A DNA stretch of 64,000 nt from Streptomyces flavotricini (GCF_020639365.1 NZ_JAINUL010000001.1:7104211-7168210); one strand, 5' to 3'; positions 35,452 to 44,181 are shown, counted from the stretch's first letter. The notes: generated by a model from the letters alone, not told the origin. Made by a program: numbers and translations.

Positions 35452-36012
35452 TCAGCCGTCGTGGACGCCCGCGCAGATACGGGCCTCCGGGCTGTCCGGG
35501 TGCCACCGCCCGTGCCGGCGGCCCAGCGCGCACACGTCGGCGGGCCGGACCGGCAGCTCCTTCATCAGCTGGCGCGGAACTCCGGCCTCCGTCCCTGGCC
35601 GCTCCGTACGGCCCTTCTCGCCCCCCGGGGCGCGCCGGGAGGGCCGGTGCGGCTCGGGGATGTCCGGCACCGGCGGGACGGCCCGTGAGGCCCCCTCGGC
35701 GGCCGCGCCCGACATGCCCGCCGCGCCTGCCGGAGCCTCCGCCCCGCGCGGCGCGGCCGCTGTGCCCCCGACGGGCGCCGCCGACTGCGCGGACCGCCCC
35801 GGAACGGCCTTCAGGGCCTCCAGGGCGGGTGCCTGGACCTCCACCGGCACGGCGCCCGGTCCGCCGCGCGGCTCGTGGCGCGGCGGCGCCGCGGTCCCGG
35901 GGGCGGCCGCCGGCTGCATCGGGGCGGGTGTCACATTCACGCAGCCGGAGACGGCCGAGACGGCGCAGGCGACTCCGAGCAGCAGTTTCGTCGTGGTTCG
36001 CGATGGATGCAC
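35452..36012 (-). CDS. putative lipoprotein, Ala/Pro-rich
   Basis: A 186-residue protein with a lipoprotein signal peptide (lipobox VSGC, Cys24), a long Ala/Pro/Gly-rich linker and a small conserved C-terminal region (DVCALGRRHGRWHPDSPEARIC) holding two Cys that could form a disulfide. Probably secreted and membrane-anchored. GTG 36012 starts the signal peptide; an upstream in-frame ATG at 36099 is less likely. Function unknown. Confidence 0.75.
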   Translation of the reverse strand: MHPSRTTTKLLLGVACAVSAVSGCVNVTPAPMQPAAAPGTAAPPRHEPRGGPGAVPVEVQAPALEALKAVPGRSAQSAAPVGGTAAAPRGAEAPAGAAGMSGAAAEGASRAVPPVPDIPEPHRPSRRAPGGEKGRTERPGTEAGVPRQLMKELPVRPADVCALGRRHGRWHPDSPEARICAGVHDG

Positions 36013-36197
36013 TCGCGCAACTCTGCTGTGCGAGGACCCCGTTGCGAAAACCCGGAGCCGAAATTGACCCCGCACGGGTGACGGACATCCCCCGGACACC
36101 CGCCCGTCACCTGCGCGCCGCGGTCGGCACGGGGCCGTCGTGCGCCGCGCGTGTGGTCGGCGTGACGCCGGCGCCCGGCCCGGGTCAGTCGCCCGCG

Positions 36198-36722
36198 TCA
36201 GTCGCCCGTGGCGCCGTCGATCTGCTCGCGCAGCAGGTCGGCGTGCCCGTTGTGGCGCGCGTACTCCTCGATCATGTGCGTGTAGACCCAGCGCAGGCTG
36301 AACGTCTCGCCGCGGTGGTGGCTCTCGGCATCCGACACCAGGTCCAGGGAACGGCCCGCCGCGGCCTGCCGCGCCAGCTCGACCTCGGTCTGCCAGGTCC
36401 GCTCGGCCTCGGCCCAGGTGTCCCCGGGGCCGAAGTGGAAGTCCCCGTCCGGATCCTCCTGCGTGCAGTACAGCTCGGGGAGGTCCTCACCCAGCATGAT
36501 CTCCCGGAACCAGTACCGCTCCACCTCCGCCATGTGCCGTACGAGGCCCAGCAGGCTCAGTTCGGACGGGGGGAGCGGGGCACGGCCCAGCTGCTCCTCC
36601 CCGAGGCCCTCGCACTTCCAGGCGAGCGTGGCGCGGTGGTAGTCGAGCCAGCCGTCCAGCATCTCCCGCTCGTTCGCGGTGGTGGAGGGCTCGGTGCGGT
36701 GGGATCCGGTGGTGGTGGTCAT
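36198..36722 (-). CDS. DinB-like (DUF664) family protein
   Basis: A 174-residue four-helix-bundle protein of the DinB/mycothiol-dependent transferase-like superfamily. Metal-ligand histidine positions appear in LVRHMAEVERYW and YTHMIEEYARHNGHADLLRE. Members are thiol S-transferases or maleylpyruvate isomerase-like enzymes; in Streptomyces, mycothiol or bacillithiol-type cofactors are likely. ATG 36722 is chosen over 36755. This is not DNA polymerase IV. Confidence 0.87.
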   Translation of the reverse strand: MTTTTGSHRTEPSTTANEREMLDGWLDYHRATLAWKCEGLGEEQLGRAPLPPSELSLLGLVRHMAEVERYWFREIMLGEDLPELYCTQEDPDGDFHFGPGDTWAEAERTWQTEVELARQAAAGRSLDLVSDAESHHRGETFSLRWVYTHMIEEYARHNGHADLLREQIDGATGD

Positions 36723-36804
36723 GACGCCATCCTCGGCGACCAGAGCCCCCGCCACCAGGGATTAAGCTGCGCAGGTCCCAGAAGGATCTACCTGGAGGTT
36801 CCCG

Positions 36805-37710
36805 GTGAAGGTCGGCGTCATCGGACTCGGCGACATCGCCCAGAAGGCGTACCTGCCCGTCCTCACCGCCCGCCCGGGCGTGGAACTGCACCTGCAGACC
36901 CGGACCCCGGCCACGCTGGAGCGGATCGGGGAGAGCCACCACGTCCCGGAGGCGCGTCGCCACACCACCCTCGACGGTCTCCTGGCCGAGCGCCTCGACG
37001 CGGCATTCGTCCACGCCCCGACCGCCGTTCACCCCGAGATCGTGACGCGGCTGCTCGAAGCGGGCGTGCCGACGTACGTGGACAAGCCGCTCGCCTACGC
37101 GCTCGAGGACTCGCGCGCCCTCGTGGAACTCGCCGAGGCGCGCGGGGTCTCGCTCGCCGTCGGCTTCAACCGCCGCCACGCGCCCGGCTACGCGCAGTGC
37201 GCCGAGCACCCGCGCGAACTCATCGTCATGCAGAAGAACCGGGTCGGCCTGCCCGAGGACCCGCGGACCCTCGTCCTCGACGACTTCATCCACGTCGTCG
37301 ACACCCTGCGCTTCCTGCTCCCCGGCGAGGCCGACCACATCGACGTCCGGGCCCAGGTCCGCGAAGGCCTCATGCACCAGGTCGTCCTGCAGATGTCGGG
37401 CCCCGGCTTCACCGCGCTCGGGATCATGAACCGGCTGTCCGGTTCCACCGAGGAGATCCTCGAAGTCTCGGGGCAGGACACCAAGCGGCAGGTCGTCAAC
37501 CTCGCCGAGATCATCGACCACCGCGGCCAGCCGACCGTGCGGCGCCGCGGGGACTGGGTCCCGGTCGCCCGCCAGCGCGGCATCGAGCAGGTCGTGGACG
37601 CCTTCCTGGAGTCCGTCGCGGCGGGCAGGACGCTGAGTGCCCGAGACGCACTGCTCACCCACGAGCTGTGCGAGCGGGTGGTGTCGTCGGCTCTGGAGCA
37701 GGCTTCCTGA
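36805..37710 (+). CDS. Gfo/Idh/MocA family oxidoreductase
   Basis: A 301-residue NAD(P)-dependent oxidoreductase. The N-terminal Rossmann domain (VIGLGDIAQKAYLPVL) and the conserved EKP-type motif VDKPLAYALED (about 93-103) are present. A C-terminal alpha/beta domain binds sugar-like substrates. GTG 36805 follows GGAGG. The 3' end overlaps the lnt 3' end by 56 bases on opposite strands. Substrate unknown. Confidence 0.9.
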   Translation: MKVGVIGLGDIAQKAYLPVLTARPGVELHLQTRTPATLERIGESHHVPEARRHTTLDGLLAERLDAAFVHAPTAVHPEIVTRLLEAGVPTYVDKPLAYALEDSRALVELAEARGVSLAVGFNRRHAPGYAQCAEHPRELIVMQKNRVGLPEDPRTLVLDDFIHVVDTLRFLLPGEADHIDVRAQVREGLMHQVVLQMSGPGFTALGIMNRLSGSTEEILEVSGQDTKRQVVNLAEIIDHRGQPTVRRRGDWVPVARQRGIEQVVDAFLESVAAGRTLSARDALLTHELCERVVSSALEQAS

Positions 37711-39271
37711 GCCCGAGCGCCCTGACGCCCTCGACCGCGCAGTACCCCGCCAGCAGCGCCAGACAGGCGCCCACGGGCCAGTCCCCGAAGCGGACGTAGT
37801 ACGTCGAGCCGCGGGCGAGCGGGACCTCGTACACCTGCGCCGCGCGCGCGGAGGTGGGCAGTGCCGGGCCGATCCGCTCGCCGGACGGGCCGTGCACCTC
37901 GCTGATCCCGGTGAGGGTGGCGTGCACCATCGGGCGGCCGTCCTCGGCGGCGCGCAGCGCGGCCAGCGAGGCGTGCTGCGCCGGCGCCCAGCTGTGCTGG
38001 AAGCTGGAGGTGGCCGACTGGGCGATCAGCAGGGCGGCCCCGTCACGGGTGAGGCGCCGGCTCATGTCGGGGAAGGCCGACTCGAAGCAGACGAGCGGGC
38101 CGATCCGGACTCCGGGCCGCCCCGGCAGGTTCATCAGGACCGGCTCCGCGCCGCTCCGGCGGTCCTCGCCGGCGGCCTTGCCGACCGAGGTGGCCCAGCC
38201 GAGCAGCGAGCGGGCCGGTACGTACTCGCCGAAGGGGACCAGGCGCATCTTGTCGTACCGGTCGCCGGTGGGCCCGCCGGGGCCGACGAGGACGGAGCTC
38301 TTGTAGATGCCGCCCCCGGGAGTGGCGGCCGCCGCGGCGACCGGGCCCACGGCCGGGCCCACGACGGGGGCCACGGCCGGGCCGGCCGGTCGCCGGGCGT
38401 CGACGTTGACCAGCAGTGGCGCCCCGACTTCGGAGGACAGCACGGCCAGGCGCCGGGCCAGGTCCGGGCGCGCGGCCAGGTCCGCCCCGACGCTGCTCTC
38501 GCCCCACACCACCAGGTCCACCCGCTGCCCGGCCAAGGTCCGCGTCAGCCGCTCCCCGGCGGTGAAGCGCTGCTCCGCGCTGTTCGGGCCGTCCGCCATC
38601 AGGCCGGGTTGTACGACGGCCACGCGCAGCGCGCCCGAGACCTCGGGGCGCGGCACCCACAGCCACACCGCCCCCGTCAGCACCACGCACCCCGTCACCC
38701 CGGCCACCGCCGGAACCCGGGCCGCCGGTACGGAGATCAGCAGCACCAGCGCGCAGTTCACCGCCACCACCAGCAGGCTCACCAGCCACACCCCGCCCAC
38801 TGAAGCGAGCCGCAGGGCGGGCGGCACCTGCCACTGGCTGGCCCCCAGCAGCCCCCACGGCCCGCCGAGGCCCTGCCAGGACCGGGCCAGCTCGGACAGC
38901 AGCCAGCCCGCCGGTACGAGGAGCAGCGCGGCCGCGGCGCGTCCCGGATCCGGGACCCCGCCGAGGAACTCCCGCACCAGCAGGGCCCAGGGGATCCACA
39001 GCAGCCCCAGCAGGGCCGCCACCGGCAGCAGGAACACGTGCAGGCTGGGGAGCAGCCAGTGGTGGACGGCGATGATGAACCCGGCGCCGCCGAGCCAGCC
39101 CTCCAGGGCCGCGCGCCGCCCGGTCGGCGCCGACCTCAGCAGCAGCATCCACGGCACGAGGGCGACGTACGCGAACCACCAGAGCGCGGGGGCGGGGAAG
39201 GCGAGGCACGGCAGCGCTCCCGCGGCCACGGCCGCCGCCGCCCGCCGGTACCGGATCCGCTTCGCGACCAT
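37655..39271 (-). CDS. lnt: apolipoprotein N-acyltransferase
   Basis: A 538-residue membrane enzyme that adds the third acyl chain to lipoproteins. N-terminal helices (about 10-200) precede the nitrilase-like domain with the catalytic triad: Glu in VVWGESSVG, Lys in YDKMRLVPFGEYVP and Cys in GPLVCFESAFP. The C-terminus has one more helix. ATG 39271. The convergent overlap with the oxidoreductase gene is unusual but both frames are supported. Confidence 0.93.
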   Translation of the reverse strand: MVAKRIRYRRAAAAVAAGALPCLAFPAPALWWFAYVALVPWMLLLRSAPTGRRAALEGWLGGAGFIIAVHHWLLPSLHVFLLPVAALLGLLWIPWALLVREFLGGVPDPGRAAAALLLVPAGWLLSELARSWQGLGGPWGLLGASQWQVPPALRLASVGGVWLVSLLVVAVNCALVLLISVPAARVPAVAGVTGCVVLTGAVWLWVPRPEVSGALRVAVVQPGLMADGPNSAEQRFTAGERLTRTLAGQRVDLVVWGESSVGADLAARPDLARRLAVLSSEVGAPLLVNVDARRPAGPAVAPVVGPAVGPVAAAAATPGGGIYKSSVLVGPGGPTGDRYDKMRLVPFGEYVPARSLLGWATSVGKAAGEDRRSGAEPVLMNLPGRPGVRIGPLVCFESAFPDMSRRLTRDGAALLIAQSATSSFQHSWAPAQHASLAALRAAEDGRPMVHATLTGISEVHGPSGERIGPALPTSARAAQVYEVPLARGSTYYVRFGDWPVGACLALLAGYCAVEGVRALGLRKPAPEPTTPPARTARG

Positions 39272-39337
39272 GACGCGCCTCCGCCTCCAGTGTGGAACAG
39301 GGCCGTCCGGACGGCCTTCCGGGAAAGGTCACCCCGC

Positions 39338-39808
39338 CTACGCGTTCATGTGCCGCCACTTCTCGCGGACGGTCACGCCGGTGAGCAGCCAGCCGCCGCC
39401 GGTCGTGCGGGCGAGGCCGAAGGTGTAGCGGCCGGCGGCCACGAAGTTCGGCGCGGTCACCGTCCCGTCGAACTCCGGCCCGGCGAGCCGCATGGGATTG
39501 AGGAAGTCCGCCCGGACCTCGGCCCGGTCGCCGGGCCAGCCGCCCCGGTCCTCCAGCCGGATCAGCCGGTTGACGATCAGGTGCTGGCGCACCGGGAAGA
39601 GCCTCATGGTCTCCGCGAGCCAGTCCGCGACCTCCGCTGCCGGGCCCTCGATCCCGCCCGCCGAGCTGTAGTCCGCCCGCCCCTCGGAAGTGAACAGCGC
39701 GCGGTACGCCGCCCAGTCGCCGTCGTCCACGGCCACCGCGTACCCCGTTACCACCTCGTCGATCGCCATCCGGTCCATGACCGTGGCGAGGTCCACACGC
39801 TGCGTCAT
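39338..39808 (-). CDS. NTF2-like (SnoaL) family protein
   Basis: A 156-residue NTF2-like fold protein with the N-terminal helix and cone motif MDRMAIDEVVTGYAVAVDDGDWAAYRALFTSEGRADY. The family includes dehydratases, cyclases and ligand-binding proteins. ATG 39808 is chosen. No catalytic role can be assigned. Confidence 0.85.
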   Translation of the reverse strand: MTQRVDLATVMDRMAIDEVVTGYAVAVDDGDWAAYRALFTSEGRADYSSAGGIEGPAAEVADWLAETMRLFPVRQHLIVNRLIRLEDRGGWPGDRAEVRADFLNPMRLAGPEFDGTVTAPNFVAAGRYTFGLARTTGGGWLLTGVTVREKWRHMNA

Positions 39809-39877
39809 CGGGTCAGTGTGGGGGCGCGGGGCGGCGAGGCCAAGGGGCGTGCGCGCTCCGGATCGCCGCACGGTGGA

Positions 39878-40054
39878 TCAGTGACCGGAATGCGCCTCCC
39901 GCTGCCGCACCACGACGAGGAACGCGTCGGTGGCCAGGTCCATCACCACCTCGGCGGGCACGCCCTCGCGCATCCGCTCCGCCGCGTACTCCTCGGCGGG
40001 CCAGCTTCCCCGCGGACTTCCGGCCGGAAATCGCTCCAGCACCACTCGACCCAT
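39878..40054 (-). CDS. small conserved hypothetical protein
   Basis: A 58-residue ORF encoding MGRVVLERFPAGSPRGSWPA followed by a helix-rich stretch with EYAAERMREGVPAEVVMDLA and a C-terminus REAHSGH. Codon third positions are strongly GC-biased as in real genes. It lies between the NTF2-like gene and uppP. A GGTGTCCC precedes ATG 40054, with no strong SD. Function unknown; it looks like a short cytoplasmic protein found in many Streptomyces. Confidence 0.7.
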   Translation of the reverse strand: MGRVVLERFPAGSPRGSWPAEEYAAERMREGVPAEVVMDLATDAFLVVVRQREAHSGH

Positions 40055-40078
40055 GGGACACCCCCTGCTGTTTGCCTT

Positions 40079-40103
40079 CAGGTCTCTTCAGGTCTCTTCA
40101 GGC
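40079..40103. repeat. 10-base tandem repeat
   Basis: TTCAGGTCTC is repeated twice and followed by TTCAGG in the gap upstream of the small hypothetical gene. It is minor and non-coding as far as I can see. Confidence 0.6.
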
Positions 40104-40112
40104 ACAACGACG

Positions 40113-40148
40113 CGGAGGCCGCCCGGGAACGTTCCCGAGCGGCCTCCG
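40113..40148 (-). terminator. terminator after uppP
   Basis: CGGAGGCCGC (40113-40122) pairs perfectly with GCGGCCTCCG (40139-40148). The loop contains CGGGAACGTTCCCG, itself a palindrome. Confidence 0.78.
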
Positions 40149-40178
40149 GTTCACGCGAAGCGGTGAGCGGCGGCGGTG

Positions 40179-41057
40179 TCAGCCGGCCGACTCGGCGGCG
40201 AAGGGGCTGAGCACGCCCATGCCGATCAGCACGAACAGCGCGATGCCCAGGGCGATCCGGTAGATCACGAACGGCATGAAGCTCTTGCTGGAGATGAACT
40301 TCATGAACCACGCGATGACGGCGTAGCCCACGAAGAACGCGATGACCGTGGCGAAGATCGTCGGGCCCCAGGTGATGTGACCCGGGCTCTCGACCACGTC
40401 CTTGATCTCGAACGCGCCCGACGCCAGCACGGCCGGAATGGCGAGCAGGAACGAGTAGCGGGCGGCCGCCTCACGCGTGAAGCCCAGCAGCAGACCGCCG
40501 GAGATCGTCGCACCGGAGCGGGAGACGCCCGGGATCAGGGCCATCGCCTGGCACAGACCGAAGATCAGGCCGTCCTTGACGCCCAGTTCCTTGAGCGTCT
40601 TGCGCTCGCGGGTGGCGCGGTGCCGTCCGCCCTCCTCGTCACGGGCGGCCAGCCGGTCCGCGATGCCGAGGATGACGCCCATCACGATCAGCGTGGTCGC
40701 GGTCAGCCGGAGATCACGGGCAGGGCCGGTGATCTGGTCCTTGAACGCGATGCCGAGGACACCGATCGGGATCGATCCGACGATCACCAGCCAGCCCATC
40801 TTGGCGTCCTGGTCCGAGCGCAGCGACGCCGTGAACAGGGAGCGGAACCAGGTGGAGATGATCCGCGCGATGTCCTTGCGGAAGTAGATCAGCACGGCGG
40901 CCTCGGTGCCGATCTGCGTGATCGCGGTGAAGGCCGCGCCCGGGTCCTGCCAGCCGGCGAATGCCGCGGTCAGCCGGAGGTGGGCGCTGGAGGAGATCGG
41001 GAGGAACTCCGTAAGCCCCTGGACGAGACCGAGGATTAGGGATTCGAACCAGCTCAT
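40179..41057 (-). CDS. uppP: undecaprenyl-diphosphate phosphatase
   Basis: A 292-residue BacA/UppP-type multi-pass membrane enzyme that recycles the undecaprenyl carrier for peptidoglycan and teichoic-type polymers and can confer bacitracin tolerance. Signature motifs are QGLTEFLPISSSAHLRL (about 13-29) and PGVSRSGATISGGL. ATG 41057. Confidence 0.95.
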   Translation of the reverse strand: MSWFESLILGLVQGLTEFLPISSSAHLRLTAAFAGWQDPGAAFTAITQIGTEAAVLIYFRKDIARIISTWFRSLFTASLRSDQDAKMGWLVIVGSIPIGVLGIAFKDQITGPARDLRLTATTLIVMGVILGIADRLAARDEEGGRHRATRERKTLKELGVKDGLIFGLCQAMALIPGVSRSGATISGGLLLGFTREAAARYSFLLAIPAVLASGAFEIKDVVESPGHITWGPTIFATVIAFFVGYAVIAWFMKFISSKSFMPFVIYRIALGIALFVLIGMGVLSPFAAESAG

Positions 41058-41105
41058 GTCGGGGTGCGCTCGTCCTTGTGATCGTCGGGCAGTTCGGGTC
41101 CGATG

Positions 41106-41831
41106 CTAGGGCCCGTGGGGAGCGGCACTGACCACAGGGGGGTGCTCGGGCACCGGAGCGTGCGTTTCGCACGCCGGTACGGGCGCCAGCCGGTGCCGTT
41201 CGCGCCATCCGACGACCGCGGCCGCGACCGCGGAGACGGTGATGAAGCCGAAGGAGGCGAGGAAGGCGGGGGAGTCCGGAGAGGAGGCGCTCGCGCCCGC
41301 GACCACGTACGCGGCGGTGTTCGGGACGACGCCGATGGCCGTGGCGAGGAGGAAGGGCAGCCAGCCGCAGCGGGACACCGCCGCAAGGTAGTTGGCGGCC
41401 GCGAAGGGCAGGCCGGGGAAGATCCGGACCGCCAGCATCGAGCGGAAACCGTGCCGGGCCAGCTGGTCGTCCGCCGCCTGGAGCCAGCGGCCGCGCAGCA
41501 GCGGCCGTACGGCGTCCCGGCCCAGCAACCGGCCCAGTCCGAAGGCGATACCGGCGCCGATGACGGAGCCGCCGACCGCCGCGACCAGACCGAAGGGGAT
41601 GCCGAAGACGGCTCCCGCCGCCAGGTTGAGCAGCGGTCGCGGCACCAGGGCCGCGGTGCCCACGCCGTACGCGGCCGCGAACAGCAGCACCGCCGCGCCG
41701 ACCGGCAGTCCCGGGGGCCAGCCCTCCGAGAGGATGCGCTGGGGCTCGTACAGCACGACGCACACGCCGGCCGCCAGCAGCAGCACGACGAGCAGCGACA
41801 GCCGGGTCCACGGCGCGAGGAGGAGGGACAT
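41106..41831 (-). CDS. TVP38/TMEM64 family membrane protein
   Basis: A 241-residue SNARE-associated/DedA-like (VTT domain) membrane protein with about six helices. The family signature FGIPFGLVAAVGGSVIGAGIAF followed by FRSMLAVRIFPGLPFAAANYLA is clear. Its role is probably lipid scrambling or membrane homeostasis. ATG 41831. It is upstream of uppP on the same strand, 48 bases apart, so possibly co-transcribed. Confidence 0.9.
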   Translation of the reverse strand: MSLLLAPWTRLSLLVVLLLAAGVCVVLYEPQRILSEGWPPGLPVGAAVLLFAAAYGVGTAALVPRPLLNLAAGAVFGIPFGLVAAVGGSVIGAGIAFGLGRLLGRDAVRPLLRGRWLQAADDQLARHGFRSMLAVRIFPGLPFAAANYLAAVSRCGWLPFLLATAIGVVPNTAAYVVAGASASSPDSPAFLASFGFITVSAVAAAVVGWRERHRLAPVPACETHAPVPEHPPVVSAAPHGP

Positions 41832-41867
41832 CCGGGGAGACTAGCCGACGAATGCGGCGTCGCGCCG

Positions 41868-41873
41868 TAATCT
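41868..41873 (+). promoter_or_regulatory. -10 box for a leaderless DNA alkylation repair transcript
   Basis: TAATCT ends seven bases before the start point at 41880, next to ATG 41881. No SD is present. Confidence 0.45.
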
Positions 41874-41880
41874 GGGCCTC

Positions 41881-42597
41881 ATGCGGCCGAACGACCAGCG
41901 ACCCCCGAAGGTCCCGCGCAGCGCCCTCGCGGACACCCTCGTCGACCGCCTCACCACCACCTACGCGGCGGCCGCCGACCCGGAGCAGGCCCGGTCCATG
42001 GCCGGGTACATGAAGGACGTCGCACCCTTCCTCGGCATCCGCACCCCGCTGCGGCGCGAGCTGTCCAGGGCCGTGACCGGACAGAGCGCCGAACCGGCGG
42101 AGGCGGACGTCGCGGCGCTCGTGCTGCGGTGCTGGGAGCTCCCGGAACGCGAGTACCACTACTTCGCGGTGGACTACCTGCGCCGCCACGTCCGGGTCTG
42201 CTCCTCCGGCTTCCTGCCGGTGCTGCGGCAGCTGATCGTCACCGTCCCGTGGTGGGACACCGTCGACCTCCTCGCGGCGCACGCGGCCGGTCCCCTCGTG
42301 GCCGCAGACCAGCGGCTCACGGCCGTGATGGACGAATGGATCGGCGACGAGGACCTCTGGCTCGCCCGCACCGCCCTCCTCCACCAGCTGCGCTACAAGT
42401 CCGCGACGGACACCGGACGGCTCTTCGCGTACTGCCGCCGCCAGAGCGGCCACCCGGACTTCTTCATCCGCAAGGCCATCGGCTGGGCGCTGCGCGAGTA
42501 CGCGAAGACCGACCCGGACAAGGTCCGCGCCTTCGTCACGACGGAACGCGACCGCCTTTCCCCGCTGTCCGTGCGCGAGGCACTCAAGAACCTCTGA
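41881..42597 (+). CDS. DNA alkylation repair protein (AlkD-like)
   Basis: A 238-residue HEAT-repeat protein of the AlkC/AlkD superfamily, with MAGYMKDVAPFLGIRTPLRR, WWDTVDLLA and FIRKAIGWALREYAKTDPD. AlkD excises positively charged 3- and 7-alkyl purines without base flipping. The ATG coincides with the predicted transcription start. It is divergent from the TVP38 gene. Confidence 0.9.
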   Translation: MRPNDQRPPKVPRSALADTLVDRLTTTYAAAADPEQARSMAGYMKDVAPFLGIRTPLRRELSRAVTGQSAEPAEADVAALVLRCWELPEREYHYFAVDYLRRHVRVCSSGFLPVLRQLIVTVPWWDTVDLLAAHAAGPLVAADQRLTAVMDEWIGDEDLWLARTALLHQLRYKSATDTGRLFAYCRRQSGHPDFFIRKAIGWALREYAKTDPDKVRAFVTTERDRLSPLSVREALKNL

Positions 42598-42649
42598 CCG
42601 CGCGGTAATTCATTCGACGCGGCAGGGGCGGTCCGGCAGGATTCGCGGC

Positions 42650-42799
42650 ATGTCCCGGTACGCCTTCACCTCAGCGCCGTCCGCAGTCGCGGACGCGCCG
42701 AAGGCTGCCGCTTTCCCCTTCGAGGCCCTTGACGGCCTCGAAGCCCTCGACGTCTTCGAGGCAACCGCCTTCGCCGCATTCGACGGCGCACGAAGCTGA
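42650..42799 (+). CDS. candidate 49-residue small protein or leader ORF upstream of tuf3
   Basis: ATG 42650 opens a 49-codon frame with AGGA nine bases upstream. It ends at TGA 42799, 93 bases before the tuf3 start. It encodes a Tyr/Phe/Ala-rich segment and then an acidic repetitive stretch (FEALDGLEALDVFEATAFAA). Third positions are GC-rich like real genes. It could be a regulatory leader of the alternative EF-Tu or a stand-alone small protein. No family is recognised. Confidence 0.45.
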   Translation: MSRYAFTSAPSAVADAPKAAAFPFEALDGLEALDVFEATAFAAFDGARS

Positions 42800-42819
42800 C
42801 CCTTCCCGGATCGTCCGGC

Positions 42820-42858
42820 GGACCCCCCAGGGGGAGGGTCGGTTCGTTCCAGGGGTCC
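42820..42858 (+). promoter_or_regulatory. alternative hairpins in the tuf3 leader
   Basis: GACCCCCC can pair with GGGGAGGGTC (42821-42840). Instead GGACCCC (42820-42826) can pair with GGGGTCC (42852-42858). The two are exclusive and lie between the small ORF and the tuf3 start. Confidence 0.4.
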
Positions 42859-42892
42859 CGTCTCCGGCTTCGCAAGCATTCGGGAAGACATC

Positions 42893-44074
42893 ATGGCCAA
42901 GACGGCCTTCGTGCGGACCAAGCCGCACCTGAACATCGGCACCATGGGTCACGTCGACCACGGCAAGACCACCCTCACCGCCGCCATCACCAAGGTCCTC
43001 GCCGAGCGCGGCGGCGCCTCCTTCGTGCCCTTCGACCGCATCGACCGGGCCCCCGAGGAGGCCCGCCGCGGCATCACCATCAACCTCACGCACGTCGAGT
43101 ACGAGACCGACACCCGGCACTACGCCCACGTGGACATGCCCGGGCACGCCGACTACGTCAAGAACATGGTCACCGGCGCCGCCCAGCTCGACGGGGCGAT
43201 CCTCGTCGTCTCCGCGCTCGACGGGGTCATGCCGCAAACCGCCGAGCACGTGCTCCTGGCCCGCCAAGTCGGCGTCGACCACATCGTCGTCGCCCTCAAC
43301 AAGGCCGACGCGGGGGACCCCGAGCTCACCGACCTGGTCGAGCTGGAGGTCCGCGAGCTGCTCACCGCCAACGGCTACGGCGGGGACGGCGCTCCGGTCG
43401 TACGGGTCTCCGGACTCGGTGCGCTGGAGGGCGACCCGCGCTGGACCGGGGCGATCGAGGCGCTGCTCGACGCCGTGGACACGTACGTGCCGATGCCGGT
43501 GCGGTACACGGACGCGCCGTTCCTCCTGCCCGTCGAGAACGTGCTGACCATCACCGGGCGGGGGACCGTCGTGACCGGCGCCGTCGAACGCGGGAGCGTC
43601 CGCACGGGAGACCGCGTGAGCGTCCTCGGAGGCGACGGCGAGCCCGTCGAGACCGTGGTGACCGGCCTGGAGACCTTCGGCAAGCCGATGGAGTCCGCCG
43701 AGGCCGGGGACAACGTCGCGCTGCTGCTGCGCGGGGTGCCGCGGGACGGCGTACGGCGCGGGCAGGTGGTCGCCGCGCCCGGGAGCGTCGTGCCCAAGCG
43801 CCGTTTCAGCGCGCGGGTGTACGTGCTCTCCGCGCGGGAGGGCGGCCGTACGACCCCGGTGGCGTCCGGGTACCGGCCGCAGTTCTACATCCGCACCGCC
43901 GACGTGGTGGGGGACGTGGACCTGGGTACGGCCGGGGCGGCCCGGCCGGGGGAGACGGTCGAGATGACCGTCGAGCTCGGACGGGACGTGCCGCTGGAGT
44001 CGGGGCTCGGCTTCGCGATCCGCGAGGGCGGGCGGACCGTCGGCGCGGGAACGGTCACGGCCGTGCTCGACTGA
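42893..44074 (+). CDS. tuf3: alternative elongation factor Tu (EF-Tu3 type)
   Basis: A 393-residue EF-Tu paralogue with the GTPase motifs GHVDHGKTT, DMPGH, NKAD and domains II and III complete. It differs from the main EF-Tu of Streptomyces: the usual DCPGH is DMPGH, the protein has no Cys at all, and the residue aligned with E. coli Y160 is N160, a change known to give kirromycin resistance. EF-Tu3 of S. ramocissimus is reported resistant to EF-Tu inhibitors, and tuf3 of S. coelicolor is induced in the stringent response. ATG 42893 is preceded by GGGAAG. The main tuf1 is elsewhere. Confidence 0.9.
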   Translation: MAKTAFVRTKPHLNIGTMGHVDHGKTTLTAAITKVLAERGGASFVPFDRIDRAPEEARRGITINLTHVEYETDTRHYAHVDMPGHADYVKNMVTGAAQLDGAILVVSALDGVMPQTAEHVLLARQVGVDHIVVALNKADAGDPELTDLVELEVRELLTANGYGGDGAPVVRVSGLGALEGDPRWTGAIEALLDAVDTYVPMPVRYTDAPFLLPVENVLTITGRGTVVTGAVERGSVRTGDRVSVLGGDGEPVETVVTGLETFGKPMESAEAGDNVALLLRGVPRDGVRRGQVVAAPGSVVPKRRFSARVYVLSAREGGRTTPVASGYRPQFYIRTADVVGDVDLGTAGAARPGETVEMTVELGRDVPLESGLGFAIREGGRTVGAGTVTAVLD

Positions 44075-44181
44075 AGCGCCGTCCGCGCCGGCGCCGACCT
44101 CCTGACGCCCCGCCGTGGTGGCGGCGGTCCGCTTGCGCCAGACTGCCGTCACCACGGGCGTACGAAGAGGGGCGGGCCGGC

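Noticed and set aside
36198..36722. DinB-family protein as a second DNA polymerase IV
   Set aside because: The name refers to the DinB four-helix metal-binding fold (DUF664); no polymerase motifs are present.
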